Shown piece after piece: positions 1-5,296 of a stretch of 7,134 bases of DNA. This DNA comes from Synergistes sp. (GTDB lineage Bacteria > Synergistota > Synergistia > Synergistales > Synergistaceae): contig JAEEYY010000147.1 in assembly GCA_016288355.1 (NCBI GenBank), positions 1 to 7,134 of the forward strand, read 5' to 3'. The notes beneath the pieces were generated by a model, which was given only the letters and a program-made list of their open reading frames with translations, was not told where the DNA came from and searched no databases. The position numbers were made by a program, and so were the translations under genes. The stretch's first letter is position 1. Every line of letters begins with the position of its first letter.

Positions 1-717
1 GACCTTCCCGTAGAGCTCAACCTTCGCGGGGTCGGCAAGGTCCGCCGTCCGGGCGGCCAGCAGGTTCCAGTACTCCCGCTGGTCAAGGCTGGTGTCCTTG
101 AACACCGCGTCCTCGGCCTTCAGGCCATAGTCCAGCGCGTAGGTGTCGTTGATGATGCCCGCCGTGATGTCCGGCAGCGCGGAGGGGATCATGTTCGCCG
201 CCAGCTCCTCGATCTTGATCTTGACCGGGTACTCCGCAATGTCGTCCTTCGTGGGGTTGAAGCCCGCGCCGTCGCGCAGCTTGATCAGCCCTGCGCCCGC
301 CAGCACCTTGATGGCCCGTCCGCCGTTGGTGGGGTCGTTGGGGATGGCGATGATGTCGCCGTCCTTGATCTCCGCCACGGTCTTGATCTTCTCTGAGTAC
401 AGGTTCAGCGGCACGACGAACGTGTTTGCGATGTTTGTCAGCTTGTAGCCGCGGTTCTCCAGCTCGTCCTTGAAGTAGATCTGATGCTGGAAGCCGTTGA
501 GATCGATATCCCCGTCATCCAGGGCGCGGTTGGGCGTCACATAGTCCGTGAACTGCACCACCTCAAGCTCAATGCCCTCCTTCGCCAGGATCGCCTTCGC
601 CGGGGCCCACATGTCATCGTAAACGCTCCCCGTCACGCCCAGGCGCACGGTCTGCGCCGCCTGCGCCCCAAACGCCAGCACCAAAACCAGGACAACCGCC
701 AATAACGCTTTCTTCAT
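1..717 (-). CDS. metQ: MetQ, methionine ABC transporter substrate-binding protein (3' end beyond window)
   Basis: Periplasmic receptor that would capture methionine and deliver it to MetN-MetI. The frame is open from ATG at 717 to base 1, giving 239 residues; the family is about 260-275, so only the last few dozen are missing. Residues 1-21 form a Sec signal peptide: MKK, a Leu/Val/Ala-rich core, then GAQAAQ, which suits signal peptidase I. There is no Cys near the cleavage site, so it does not look like a lipoprotein, unlike many MetQ proteins. Family motifs are RLGVTG just after the signal, NGFQHQIYF near residue 75 (usual form NxFQHxPYL) and PNDPTNGGRA near residue 129. The start is supported by AAAGGTGG (727-734) 9 nt upstream. 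It is the third gene of the operon, 80 nt after metI. Assignment to the NlpA/MetQ family is firm; specificity for methionine rests on the metNI context and the Met-rich leader. Confidence 0.93.
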   Translation of the reverse strand, partial: MKKALLAVVLVLVLAFGAQAAQTVRLGVTGSVYDDMWAPAKAILAKEGIELEVVQFTDYVTPNRALDDGDIDLNGFQHQIYFKDELENRGYKLTNIANTFVVPLNLYSEKIKTVAEIKDGDIIAIPNDPTNGGRAIKVLAGAGLIKLRDGAGFNPTKDDIAEYPVKIKIEELAANMIPSALPDITAGIINDTYALDYGLKAEDAVFKDTSLDQREYWNLLAARTADLADPAKVELYGKV

Positions 718-735
718 GATACAAAACCACCTTTC

Positions 736-789
736 TGCCGCACCGGGCGGCAATGTCTATTCGGAGCCCCACGCCCGCCGGGCGGGGGC
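736..789 (-). promoter_or_regulatory. Two GC-rich hairpins in the metI-metQ gap
   Basis: The 80-nt gap between metI and metQ holds two adjacent stem-loops. The first (766-789) pairs 766-770 with 785-789 and 772-776 with 780-784, with one bulged base and a 3-nt loop, ten G-C pairs in all. The second (736-752) pairs 736-741 with 747-752 around a 5-nt loop and ends one base before the metQ Shine-Dalgarno sequence. Neither is followed by a T-run, so they do not look like terminators. Stable hairpins before a binding-protein gene commonly protect the downstream mRNA or mark a processing site, which would raise MetQ over MetN and MetI. That role is inferred. Confidence 0.55.
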
Positions 790-797
790 AAAAGCGG

Positions 798-1490
798 CTA
801 ATGTGTGTGCTTCCGGGCCAGTCTGTCACCGAGCCACTGAACGATGCTCACCGCGATGACCAGCACGATGACCGTCACCCAGGTGATGTCCACCATGTTG
901 CGGTCGTGACCGTAGCGGATGGCGAAGTCGCCCAGTCCGCCTGCGCCCACCGCGCCCGCCATGGCTGTCAGACCCAGCAGGCTGATGGTCGTGATGGTGA
1001 TGGCCCGCACGATGGGGGCCACGCTCTCCCGCAGGTACACCCGGAAGATGATCTCAAAGGGGCTGGACCCCATGGACAGCGCCGCCTCGATGAGCCCCTT
1101 GTCCGTCTGCGCCAGGGCGGACTCCACCTGGCGGGAGAAGAATGGCGTCGCGCCAAACACCAGCGGCACGATGACGCCCCGGACGTAGATAGCCGTCCCC
1201 ATGATGAGGCGCGACAGCGGCATCAGCGCCGTCAGCAGGATGATGAAGGGGATGGAGCGGAACAGGTTGATGATCTTGTCCAGCGCCTGATAGACCGGGC
1301 GGTTCTCCATGATGCCCCCCGGCTTCGTCACCGTCAGGATAATGCCGAACACCAACCCCAGCGCGAAGCAGATGGAGCCCGCCCACACCTCCATCAGAAG
1401 CGTGTCGCACGTGGCCTTCCAGAACTCCGGCAGCCGCTTCATCAGGTTCGGCAGCCACGCCTTCAGAAACTCAAGCAGGGATTCTTGCAT
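798..1490 (-). CDS. metI: MetI, methionine ABC transporter permease
   Basis: Inner-membrane permease, expected to act as a homodimer with two MetN subunits. The protein is 230 residues; the family is usually about 217-220, and the extra length is an N-terminal stretch. Hydrophobic segments are visible around residues 35-54, 72-100, 102-120, 165-185 and 203-222, fitting the five-helix MetI fold. The family motif NLFRSIPFIILL is at 75-86, and the cytoplasmic EAA coupling loop begins at E135 (EAALSMG). The ATG at 1490 lies 20 nt inside the end of metN. AAAGGTGAT (about 1496-1504) sits 5 nt upstream and matches the 3' part of the Shine-Dalgarno consensus. The overlap indicates translational coupling with metN. 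Confidence 0.96.
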   Translation of the reverse strand: MQESLLEFLKAWLPNLMKRLPEFWKATCDTLLMEVWAGSICFALGLVFGIILTVTKPGGIMENRPVYQALDKIINLFRSIPFIILLTALMPLSRLIMGTAIYVRGVIVPLVFGATPFFSRQVESALAQTDKGLIEAALSMGSSPFEIIFRVYLRESVAPIVRAITITTISLLGLTAMAGAVGAGGLGDFAIRYGHDRNMVDITWVTVIVLVIAVSIVQWLGDRLARKHTH

Positions 1491-2526
1491 CTTTTATCAC
1501 CTTTACCTTCACGTTCTTGTCCCTCATGTACTGAAGCGCGCCGTCGATCCTGGCCGAGTCCCCCTGGAAGATGACCACCGTGCCGCCGATCATCGAGTCC
1601 GCCACGACCTCCACGTCCGCCAGGATGATGTTCAGGTCCAAATCGAACTTCCGGGAGGCCGAGGCGATAAGGGGCTCCGATATCTCCGTCTGCCCGTAGT
1701 AGGTCAGCCGCGCCAGCACCTCACCCTCCCGCAACTGCACCATCGGCGAGCCTTCCCGGATCAGGTCGTCTAACTTGGAGAGGTGGGACGTGGTACGGAC
1801 GAAATTCTTCGTCATGGGGTGCTGCGGCTCGGAGAAGATGTCCAGAATGTCCCCCGTTTCCACGATCTCGCCGTGGTCCATCACGGCCGCCCGTCGGCAT
1901 ATCGTCTTGACGACCTCCATCTCGTGGGTGATGACCACCATCGTCAGGCCCAGGCTGCGGTTCAGGTCCTTCAGCAGGCGAAGGATAGCCCCGGTGGTCT
2001 GGGGGTCCAGCGCGGAGGTCGCCTCGTCGCAGAGCAAAATGGTGGGGTCATTGGCCAGCGCCCGCGCGATGGCGACGCGCTGCTTTTGCCCGCCGGACAG
2101 CTCTGAGGGGTAGGCGTCCACCTTGTCCCCGATCTCCACCCGGTCCAGCAGCTCCCGGACCTTCTTCTGCTGCTGCTCCCGCGTCAGCCCGCTGCCCTTC
2201 AGCGGGTAGGCCACGTTCTGCCCCACGGTGCGGGAGGGCATGAGGTTGAACTGCTGGAAGATCATCCCGATCTTCCGTCGCGCCCGGTAGAGCTCCCGGG
2301 GCGGGAGCGCCGTCATCTCCACGCCGTCTATTTTCACCGACCCTGCGTCCGGCCGCTCCAGAAGGTTGATGCACCGGACAAGGGTGGACTTCCCTGCGCC
2401 GGAGAAGCCGATGATGCCGAATATCTCCCCGTCCCTCACCGTCAAAGAGACATCGTTTACGGCCGTCACCGGCGGCTTGCCGGTATCCGGGCAAAAGGTC
2501 CTCGTTACATGTTCAAGTTCGATCAA
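1471..2526 (-). CDS. metN: MetN, methionine import ATP-binding protein
   Basis: Cytoplasmic ATPase that powers methionine uptake through MetI. Of 351 residues (E. coli MetN has 343), the ABC domain spans about 1-245: Walker A GFSGAGKST (40-48), Q-loop near Q91-Q92, signature LSGGQKQR (143-150), Walker B ILLCDEATSALD (163-174) and switch H201. A C-terminal NIL domain (about 270-345) includes ADVEVVADSMIGG. In characterised MetN this domain binds methionine and shuts the transporter down when the cell is replete (trans-inhibition). The start is TTG, chosen because a perfect AGGAGG lies 8 nt upstream and the protein then begins MIELEHV, as the family does. It is the first structural gene after the attenuated leader and overlaps metI by 20 nt. 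Confidence 0.97.
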   Translation of the reverse strand: MIELEHVTRTFCPDTGKPPVTAVNDVSLTVRDGEIFGIIGFSGAGKSTLVRCINLLERPDAGSVKIDGVEMTALPPRELYRARRKIGMIFQQFNLMPSRTVGQNVAYPLKGSGLTREQQQKKVRELLDRVEIGDKVDAYPSELSGGQKQRVAIARALANDPTILLCDEATSALDPQTTGAILRLLKDLNRSLGLTMVVITHEMEVVKTICRRAAVMDHGEIVETGDILDIFSEPQHPMTKNFVRTTSHLSKLDDLIREGSPMVQLREGEVLARLTYYGQTEISEPLIASASRKFDLDLNIILADVEVVADSMIGGTVVIFQGDSARIDGALQYMRDKNVKVKVIKDARIPA

Positions 2527-2534
2527 ATCCCGTT

Positions 2535-2540
2535 CCTCCT
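2535..2540 (-). promoter_or_regulatory. Ribosome binding site fixing the metN TTG start
   Basis: AGGAGG on the minus strand, 8 nt before the TTG at 2526-2524. No in-frame ATG or GTG is as well placed. A strong site paired with a weak start codon may set expression below that of an ATG start. Confidence 0.85.
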
Positions 2541-2589
2541 ACTATGTCAACGGGCGGCAGACGCCGTCCCTGCCCCACTTATGCCCAAT

Positions 2590-2625
2590 AAAAAAAGCGA
2601 GGAGCTGCTTTTTCGCGCTCCCCGC
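2590..2625 (-). terminator. Intrinsic terminator in the metN leader (attenuator)
   Basis: On the minus strand GCGGGGAGC (2625-2617) pairs with GCTCCTCGC (2605-2597) over 9 bp with one G-U pair. An A-T pair can extend the stem at its base. Seven T residues follow at 2596-2590. It lies between the promoter at 2801-2829 and metN at 2526, so it would end transcripts from that promoter before metN unless an alternative structure forms. The leader segment 2673-2665 (CTGTTCGCT) can pair with its 5' arm (2626-2618) at 8 of 9 positions, two of them G-U, which would act as an antiterminator. Confidence 0.88.
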
Positions 2626-2651
2626 TCTGCAATCTGAAAAAACCGTAAGGT

Positions 2652-2758
2652 CTTAACGTCTTTTAGCGAACAGCACAAAGCCTATGCATGCCCCAACCGC
2701 ACATGCACATCATCATGCTGTAATCAAAGCAAATGCCCCGCAGGGCGCAGACGTTAAG
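2652..2758 (-). repeat. Perfect 10-bp inverted repeat flanking most of the leader ORF
   Basis: CTTAACGTCT (2758-2749, within leader codons 3-6) is exactly complementary to AGACGTTAAG (2661-2652), which begins one base after the leader stop codon. The two arms are about 87 nt apart. The pairing would close a large loop containing the Met cluster. It may be the alternative fold used when the leader is not translated, since it sequesters the segment next to the candidate antiterminator. Confidence 0.7.
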
Positions 2759-2764
2759 GTTCAT
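2663..2764 (-). CDS. Met/Cys-rich leader peptide of metNIQ
   Basis: A 33-codon ORF from ATG 2764-2762 to TAA 2665-2663. Residues 17-22 are MMMCMC; a further Met is at 26 and further Cys at 6, 12 and 30, so with the start Met 11 of 33 residues carry sulfur. GGGAG (2778-2774) lies 9 nt before the ATG and about 16 nt after the predicted transcription start. An ATG four bases earlier (2768) gives only a four-codon ORF. The ATGs at codons 17-19 have no ribosome site of their own. The likely job is a control peptide whose translation rate reports methionine, and possibly cysteine, supply to the terminator downstream. It resembles no protein family I recognise and need not have a function as a product. 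Confidence 0.75.
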   Translation of the reverse strand: MNLNVCALRGICFDYSMMMCMCGWGMHRLCAVR

Positions 2765-2800
2765 TCATTCCATCTCCCACAAAAACTAAAACATGGGGGA

Positions 2801-2829
2801 AGTATAAGGCATCCTCTCCTAGATGTCAA
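2801..2829 (-). promoter_or_regulatory. Sigma70-type promoter of the met operon
   Basis: A perfect -35 box TTGACA (2829-2824), a 17-bp spacer and a -10 box TATACT (2806-2801, five of six matches to consensus). Transcription would start near 2794, giving a leader of about 268 nt before metN. GTCAAG/CTTGAC copies overlap and lie upstream of the -35 box, but no known operator is recognised. A promoter this strong suits control by termination rather than by an activator. Confidence 0.85.
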
Positions 2830-2868
2830 GGAGCGGGGAAGACTGGCGACGGGACTTGACTTATCCCC

Positions 2869-3125
2869 CTATAACCTGCTTTTCAACTCGCGCAGCCTAC
2901 ACCACCTCTGGTCCTTCTCTGAAAGGTTCAGTGGTACGCCATCTACGGTATAACCTTCTGCCGCAGCGTTCCCTTGGTACTCTCCCTCTAACGTTGGCCA
3001 CACGATCCCGATCTCCGGATCGTTCCAGGCAAGGCCACCTTCATCATTCGCATGATAGAAATCATCGCACTTATAGCAGAACTCCGCGATGTCAGAGAGG
3101 ACAAGGAAACCATGCGCAAATCCAC
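2869..3125 (-). pseudogene. 3' fragment of a second rfbC (dTDP-4-dehydrorhamnose 3,5-epimerase)
   Basis: This segment encodes the last 84 residues of an rfbC (from GFAHGF to the stop codon at 2871-2869). It aligns without gaps to 5040-5296 of the intact gene. By hand I count 11 differences in 257 bp (about 96% identity); 10 fall at third codon positions and one changes Lys to Thr in the WPxLEG segment. The frame is intact, but the N-terminal 118 residues, including the catalytic His, are missing. Upstream the frame meets a TAA (3132-3130) and there is no ribosome site, so it is not expected to make an enzyme. Similarity stops at 3125 on one side and at the stop codon on the other. The 45 bp between it and the AAA gene (3126-3170) show nothing I recognise. 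Confidence 0.92.
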
Positions 3126-3170
3126 GGTTTTATGTCTCGACTGACCTGGCACACTGCATCTCCCTGGATC

Positions 3171-4838
3171 CTATCCCGCCAGCTTCTTCAACAGCGCCTG
3201 TTTTTTGTAAAACGCAATCCCATAACAAAGAATAGTTCGGTAGCCGTAGAACGATTCGTCCTCCGCGTAGCGACGGGCAGTAATCTGCTCCAGCGCCTCC
3301 CCGCAGACGCGCTCCATCGCGGCCTCCGTCTCCGCTTTCTTCGCCTCCAGAATCAGCGCACGGCGGTTGTCGTGATCACGCACAATGAGGTCCGTTCTGC
3401 CCAGCCCCTGTTCCCGGTTCGAATCAACAGAATACCCCGCCCCCGCAAAGGTCCCCGTCAAAAATCCGTGATAGTAGTCCTCACGGTAGTCGTGGAAGCT
3501 GATCGTCCTCCACAGGAGGTCCGAGAGTATCTCCGTTGCGGTTGTGGCATCTCCGCTCCAAAGCGCCGCGAAGAGTTCTTTCTGTTTCGTCCGGTCAAGC
3601 GTATCGCAGAACCACTGCATCGCTGTCGTCTCAAAGATGTTGGAGACCTCCCGGTTGGGAATACGCAGGGAGACGATGGGCCCCGTCTCCTCCGGGTCCA
3701 CCTTCGTCAGATACCCCGTCATGAACAGCAGGCTCCAGAAGTTCTGCTCCGATGAGTACAGCAGGTCGTAGGTCAGCTCGTCGCTGATAGCAGTCCGGAT
3801 CGCCCCGCCATTCATCAGTTCCTCGAACTTCGACTTCACCGCGTAGTCCGTGTGGTCGATGAACGAACGGATAACCCCATTGTGGCTGGTGTTGTTCCAA
3901 TAGTTTTTTGGCCGCGCCTTCGGATCATTGACCGTGTCGGCCACATAGTTGGCCACGTCCCAGGGGCAGTACACCGCGCTATTACCAAAGATATAGCCGT
4001 CGTACCATGAGCGGATGACCTCCGTCTTATCCTCAAGCCCGGCGGCCGTCAGCAGGGTTTCCACCTCAGCATGGGTAAAACCAAAGTATTCTGAGAACTT
4101 TTTATCCAGAATGGAGCAGGAGGCAAAGTTATTCGTCCCCGTAAATATACTCTCCTTTGCGATGCGCAGACAGCCGGTGATGACGGCGAACTCAAGGTGA
4201 GGATTGGTCTTTACGGCGTACTTAAAGACCCCCCTCATCACATCCAGCATCTCGCGATAGTAGCCGTTCTCGTTGGCCATCGCCAGGGGAACGTCGTACT
4301 CGTCGATAAGGAGAACAGCCTTTCTCCCAAAATGTGCCTCCAGCATCCGCGTCAAGGTGAGCAACGAGGAGATAAGGTCTTCCAGCGTTGCTTTCTCCTC
4401 CATCAGCCGGTTAAATTTCTCCACGTCGGCTTTAAGGACTTTATTGCTTGAGGCAAGAGAAGGCATTGTTTTGCACACATTTGCCAGCGTTGTTCTCATC
4501 TCGGCTATAGCCGCCTCGAATTTCAGCCTCTCAATGTTCTTGAAAGAGACAAACAGCACCGGCCTCTGGTTCATCCACTGACAGCAGAATTCCTCGTGAC
4601 GACTAACCTCCAGCCCTTCAAACACCGCACGGCTGTCCCGCGTGATGTCGAAGAAGCTCCCGATCATGCTCATGTTGAGCGTCTTGCCGAACCGTCGTGG
4701 CCGGGTGAACAGCGTCACCTTGTTTGTCGTGTTATTCACAAGCTCGTAGATGAGCCCGCTCTTATCCACATAATAGCTGCCCTTCTGCCGTATCTCGTCA
4801 AAGTCCTCCCCACCGACAGGGATCCTGAAAGTTCCCAT
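3171..4838 (-). CDS. AAA-ATPase-like protein with C-terminal PD-(D/E)XK nuclease domain
   Basis: A 555-residue protein of the family combining an AAA-ATPase-like domain (Pfam PF09820 type) with a PD-(D/E)XK nuclease-like domain (PF08011, formerly DUF1703). The N terminus has the family opening (FDEIRQKGSYYVDKS at 13-27), a Walker A-like RPRRFGKT at 46-53 and Walker B VLLIDEYD at 175-182. The C terminus has GRTDLI (D483) followed by LEAKK (E498, K500), the expected nuclease residues, so both active sites look intact. The family is abundant and often multicopy in anaerobes; its role is not established, with defence or mobile-element functions among the possibilities. ATG 4838 is supported by GGGAGG (4852-4847) 8 nt upstream. 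It lies between two copies of the rfbC 3' end, which suggests it arrived with a rearrangement. No terminator is visible after it. Confidence 0.9.
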   Translation of the reverse strand: MGTFRIPVGGEDFDEIRQKGSYYVDKSGLIYELVNNTTNKVTLFTRPRRFGKTLNMSMIGSFFDITRDSRAVFEGLEVSRHEEFCCQWMNQRPVLFVSFKNIERLKFEAAIAEMRTTLANVCKTMPSLASSNKVLKADVEKFNRLMEEKATLEDLISSLLTLTRMLEAHFGRKAVLLIDEYDVPLAMANENGYYREMLDVMRGVFKYAVKTNPHLEFAVITGCLRIAKESIFTGTNNFASCSILDKKFSEYFGFTHAEVETLLTAAGLEDKTEVIRSWYDGYIFGNSAVYCPWDVANYVADTVNDPKARPKNYWNNTSHNGVIRSFIDHTDYAVKSKFEELMNGGAIRTAISDELTYDLLYSSEQNFWSLLFMTGYLTKVDPEETGPIVSLRIPNREVSNIFETTAMQWFCDTLDRTKQKELFAALWSGDATTATEILSDLLWRTISFHDYREDYYHGFLTGTFAGAGYSVDSNREQGLGRTDLIVRDHDNRRALILEAKKAETEAAMERVCGEALEQITARRYAEDESFYGYRTILCYGIAFYKKQALLKKLAG

Positions 4839-4861
4839 GCTGATCGCCTCCCCTGTCGTCT

Positions 4862-4867
4862 ATTATA
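4862..4867 (-). promoter_or_regulatory. Possible -10 box of the AAA/nuclease gene
   Basis: A perfect TATAAT on the minus strand, 23 nt before the gene's ATG. Transcription would start near 4855, just ahead of the ribosome site. No good -35 box is found 16-18 bp upstream, so the call rests on the -10 box and its position. Confidence 0.4.
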
Positions 4868-4904
4868 AACGAAAACGCGCTCCCGCCTTCCTCCCCTTTT
4901 TCTT

Positions 4905-4932
4905 GTGGACCTTATCACTCCGGGTGGTCCAC
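4905..4932. repeat. 7-bp perfect inverted repeat between rfbC and the AAA gene
   Basis: GTGGACC (4905-4911) and GGTCCAC (4926-4932) form a perfect 7-bp stem with a 14-nt loop. Neither strand has a T-run after it, so it is not an intrinsic terminator. It could be an operator-like site for the AAA gene or part of a mobile-element end; nothing else supports either. Confidence 0.45.
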
Positions 4933-4936
4933 GGCG

Positions 4937-4988
4937 GGTGACACATTCACTGAACAGTTAGAGGTGACATTTTCTCTGGCTATTGACA
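4937..4988. repeat. Two tandem 26-bp imperfect repeats, possible insertion-sequence end
   Basis: On the plus strand two 26-bp units (4937-4962 and 4963-4988) share GGTGACA, then TTC and CTG at the same spacing; I count 17 of 26 positions identical. Repeated GTGACA-type units are seen at the ends of some insertion sequences, IS21-like elements among them, where the transposase binds. No transposase gene is present. The rest of the gap 4839-5039 holds only the AAA ribosome site, its possible -10 box and the inverted repeat, with no gene and no clear terminator after rfbC. Confidence 0.35.
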
Positions 4989-5039
4989 GGGCACGGGGAT
5001 GCCAATCACCCCAGGTGCTCCCTGAGTTGTTGCGGACAA

Positions 5040-5296
5040 CTACAACCTGCTTTTCAACTCGCGCAGCCTACACCACCTCTGGTCCTTCTCTGAAAGGTTC
5101 AGTGGCACGCCATCTACGGTATAACCTTCTGCCGCAGCGTTCCCTTGGTACTCTCCCTCTAACTTTGGCCACACGATCCCAATCTCCGGATCGTTCCAGG
5201 CAAGGCCGCCTTCATCATTCGCATGATAGAAATCATCGCACTTATAGCAGAACTCCGCGATGTCGGAAAGGACAAGAAATCCGTGTGCAAATCCAC
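5040..5296 (-). repeat. Direct repeat: rfbC 3' end, second copy at 2869-3125
   Basis: The last 257 bp of the intact rfbC, matched with a constant offset of 2171 bp. Six of the 11 differences fall within 5265-5286, the end of the repeat nearest the truncation point; the remaining 235 bp have only five. The two copies are in the same orientation, so homologous recombination between them would delete the AAA gene and leave one complete rfbC. Confidence 0.93.

Larger units (their letters stand above)
2590..2794 (-). promoter_or_regulatory. Putative methionine-responsive transcription attenuator, metNIQ leader
   Basis: The leader runs from the predicted transcription start (about 2794) to the terminator T-run. 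It combines a translated Met/Cys-rich peptide, a perfect 10-bp inverted repeat around most of that ORF, a candidate antiterminator at the leader stop codon, and an intrinsic terminator. Proposed logic: when charged tRNA-Met is scarce, the ribosome stalls at the Met cluster (2716-2702), leaving 2673-2665 free to pair with the terminator's 5' arm, and metNIQ is transcribed. When methionine is ample, the ribosome reaches the stop codon, covers that segment, and the terminator forms. This is the trp/his/leu attenuation scheme applied to methionine. The elements are visible; the mechanism is inferred. Confidence 0.7.

Noticed and set aside
753..1574. A 273-codon plus-strand open frame
   Set aside because: It lies opposite metI, which has clear family motifs and a ribosome site. 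Its product is rich in His, Arg, Gln and Asp with no recognisable domain, typical of the antisense frame of a GC-rich gene.
2527..2830. SAM riboswitch or T-box upstream of metN
   Set aside because: I looked for the S-box core and for the T-box AGGGTGG-type antiterminator sequence and found neither. The Met-rich ORF plus terminator explains the leader better.
2823..3755. A 310-codon plus-strand open frame covering the rfbC fragment and the end of the AAA gene
   Set aside because: It runs antisense to two recognisable coding stretches. The part repeated at 4964-5317 is simply the antisense of the duplicated rfbC 3' end.
4989..5039. Terminator directly after rfbC
   Set aside because: Only short stems are present (such as GTTGT/ACAAC at 5025-5039) and none is followed by a T-run, so readthrough toward the AAA gene cannot be excluded.
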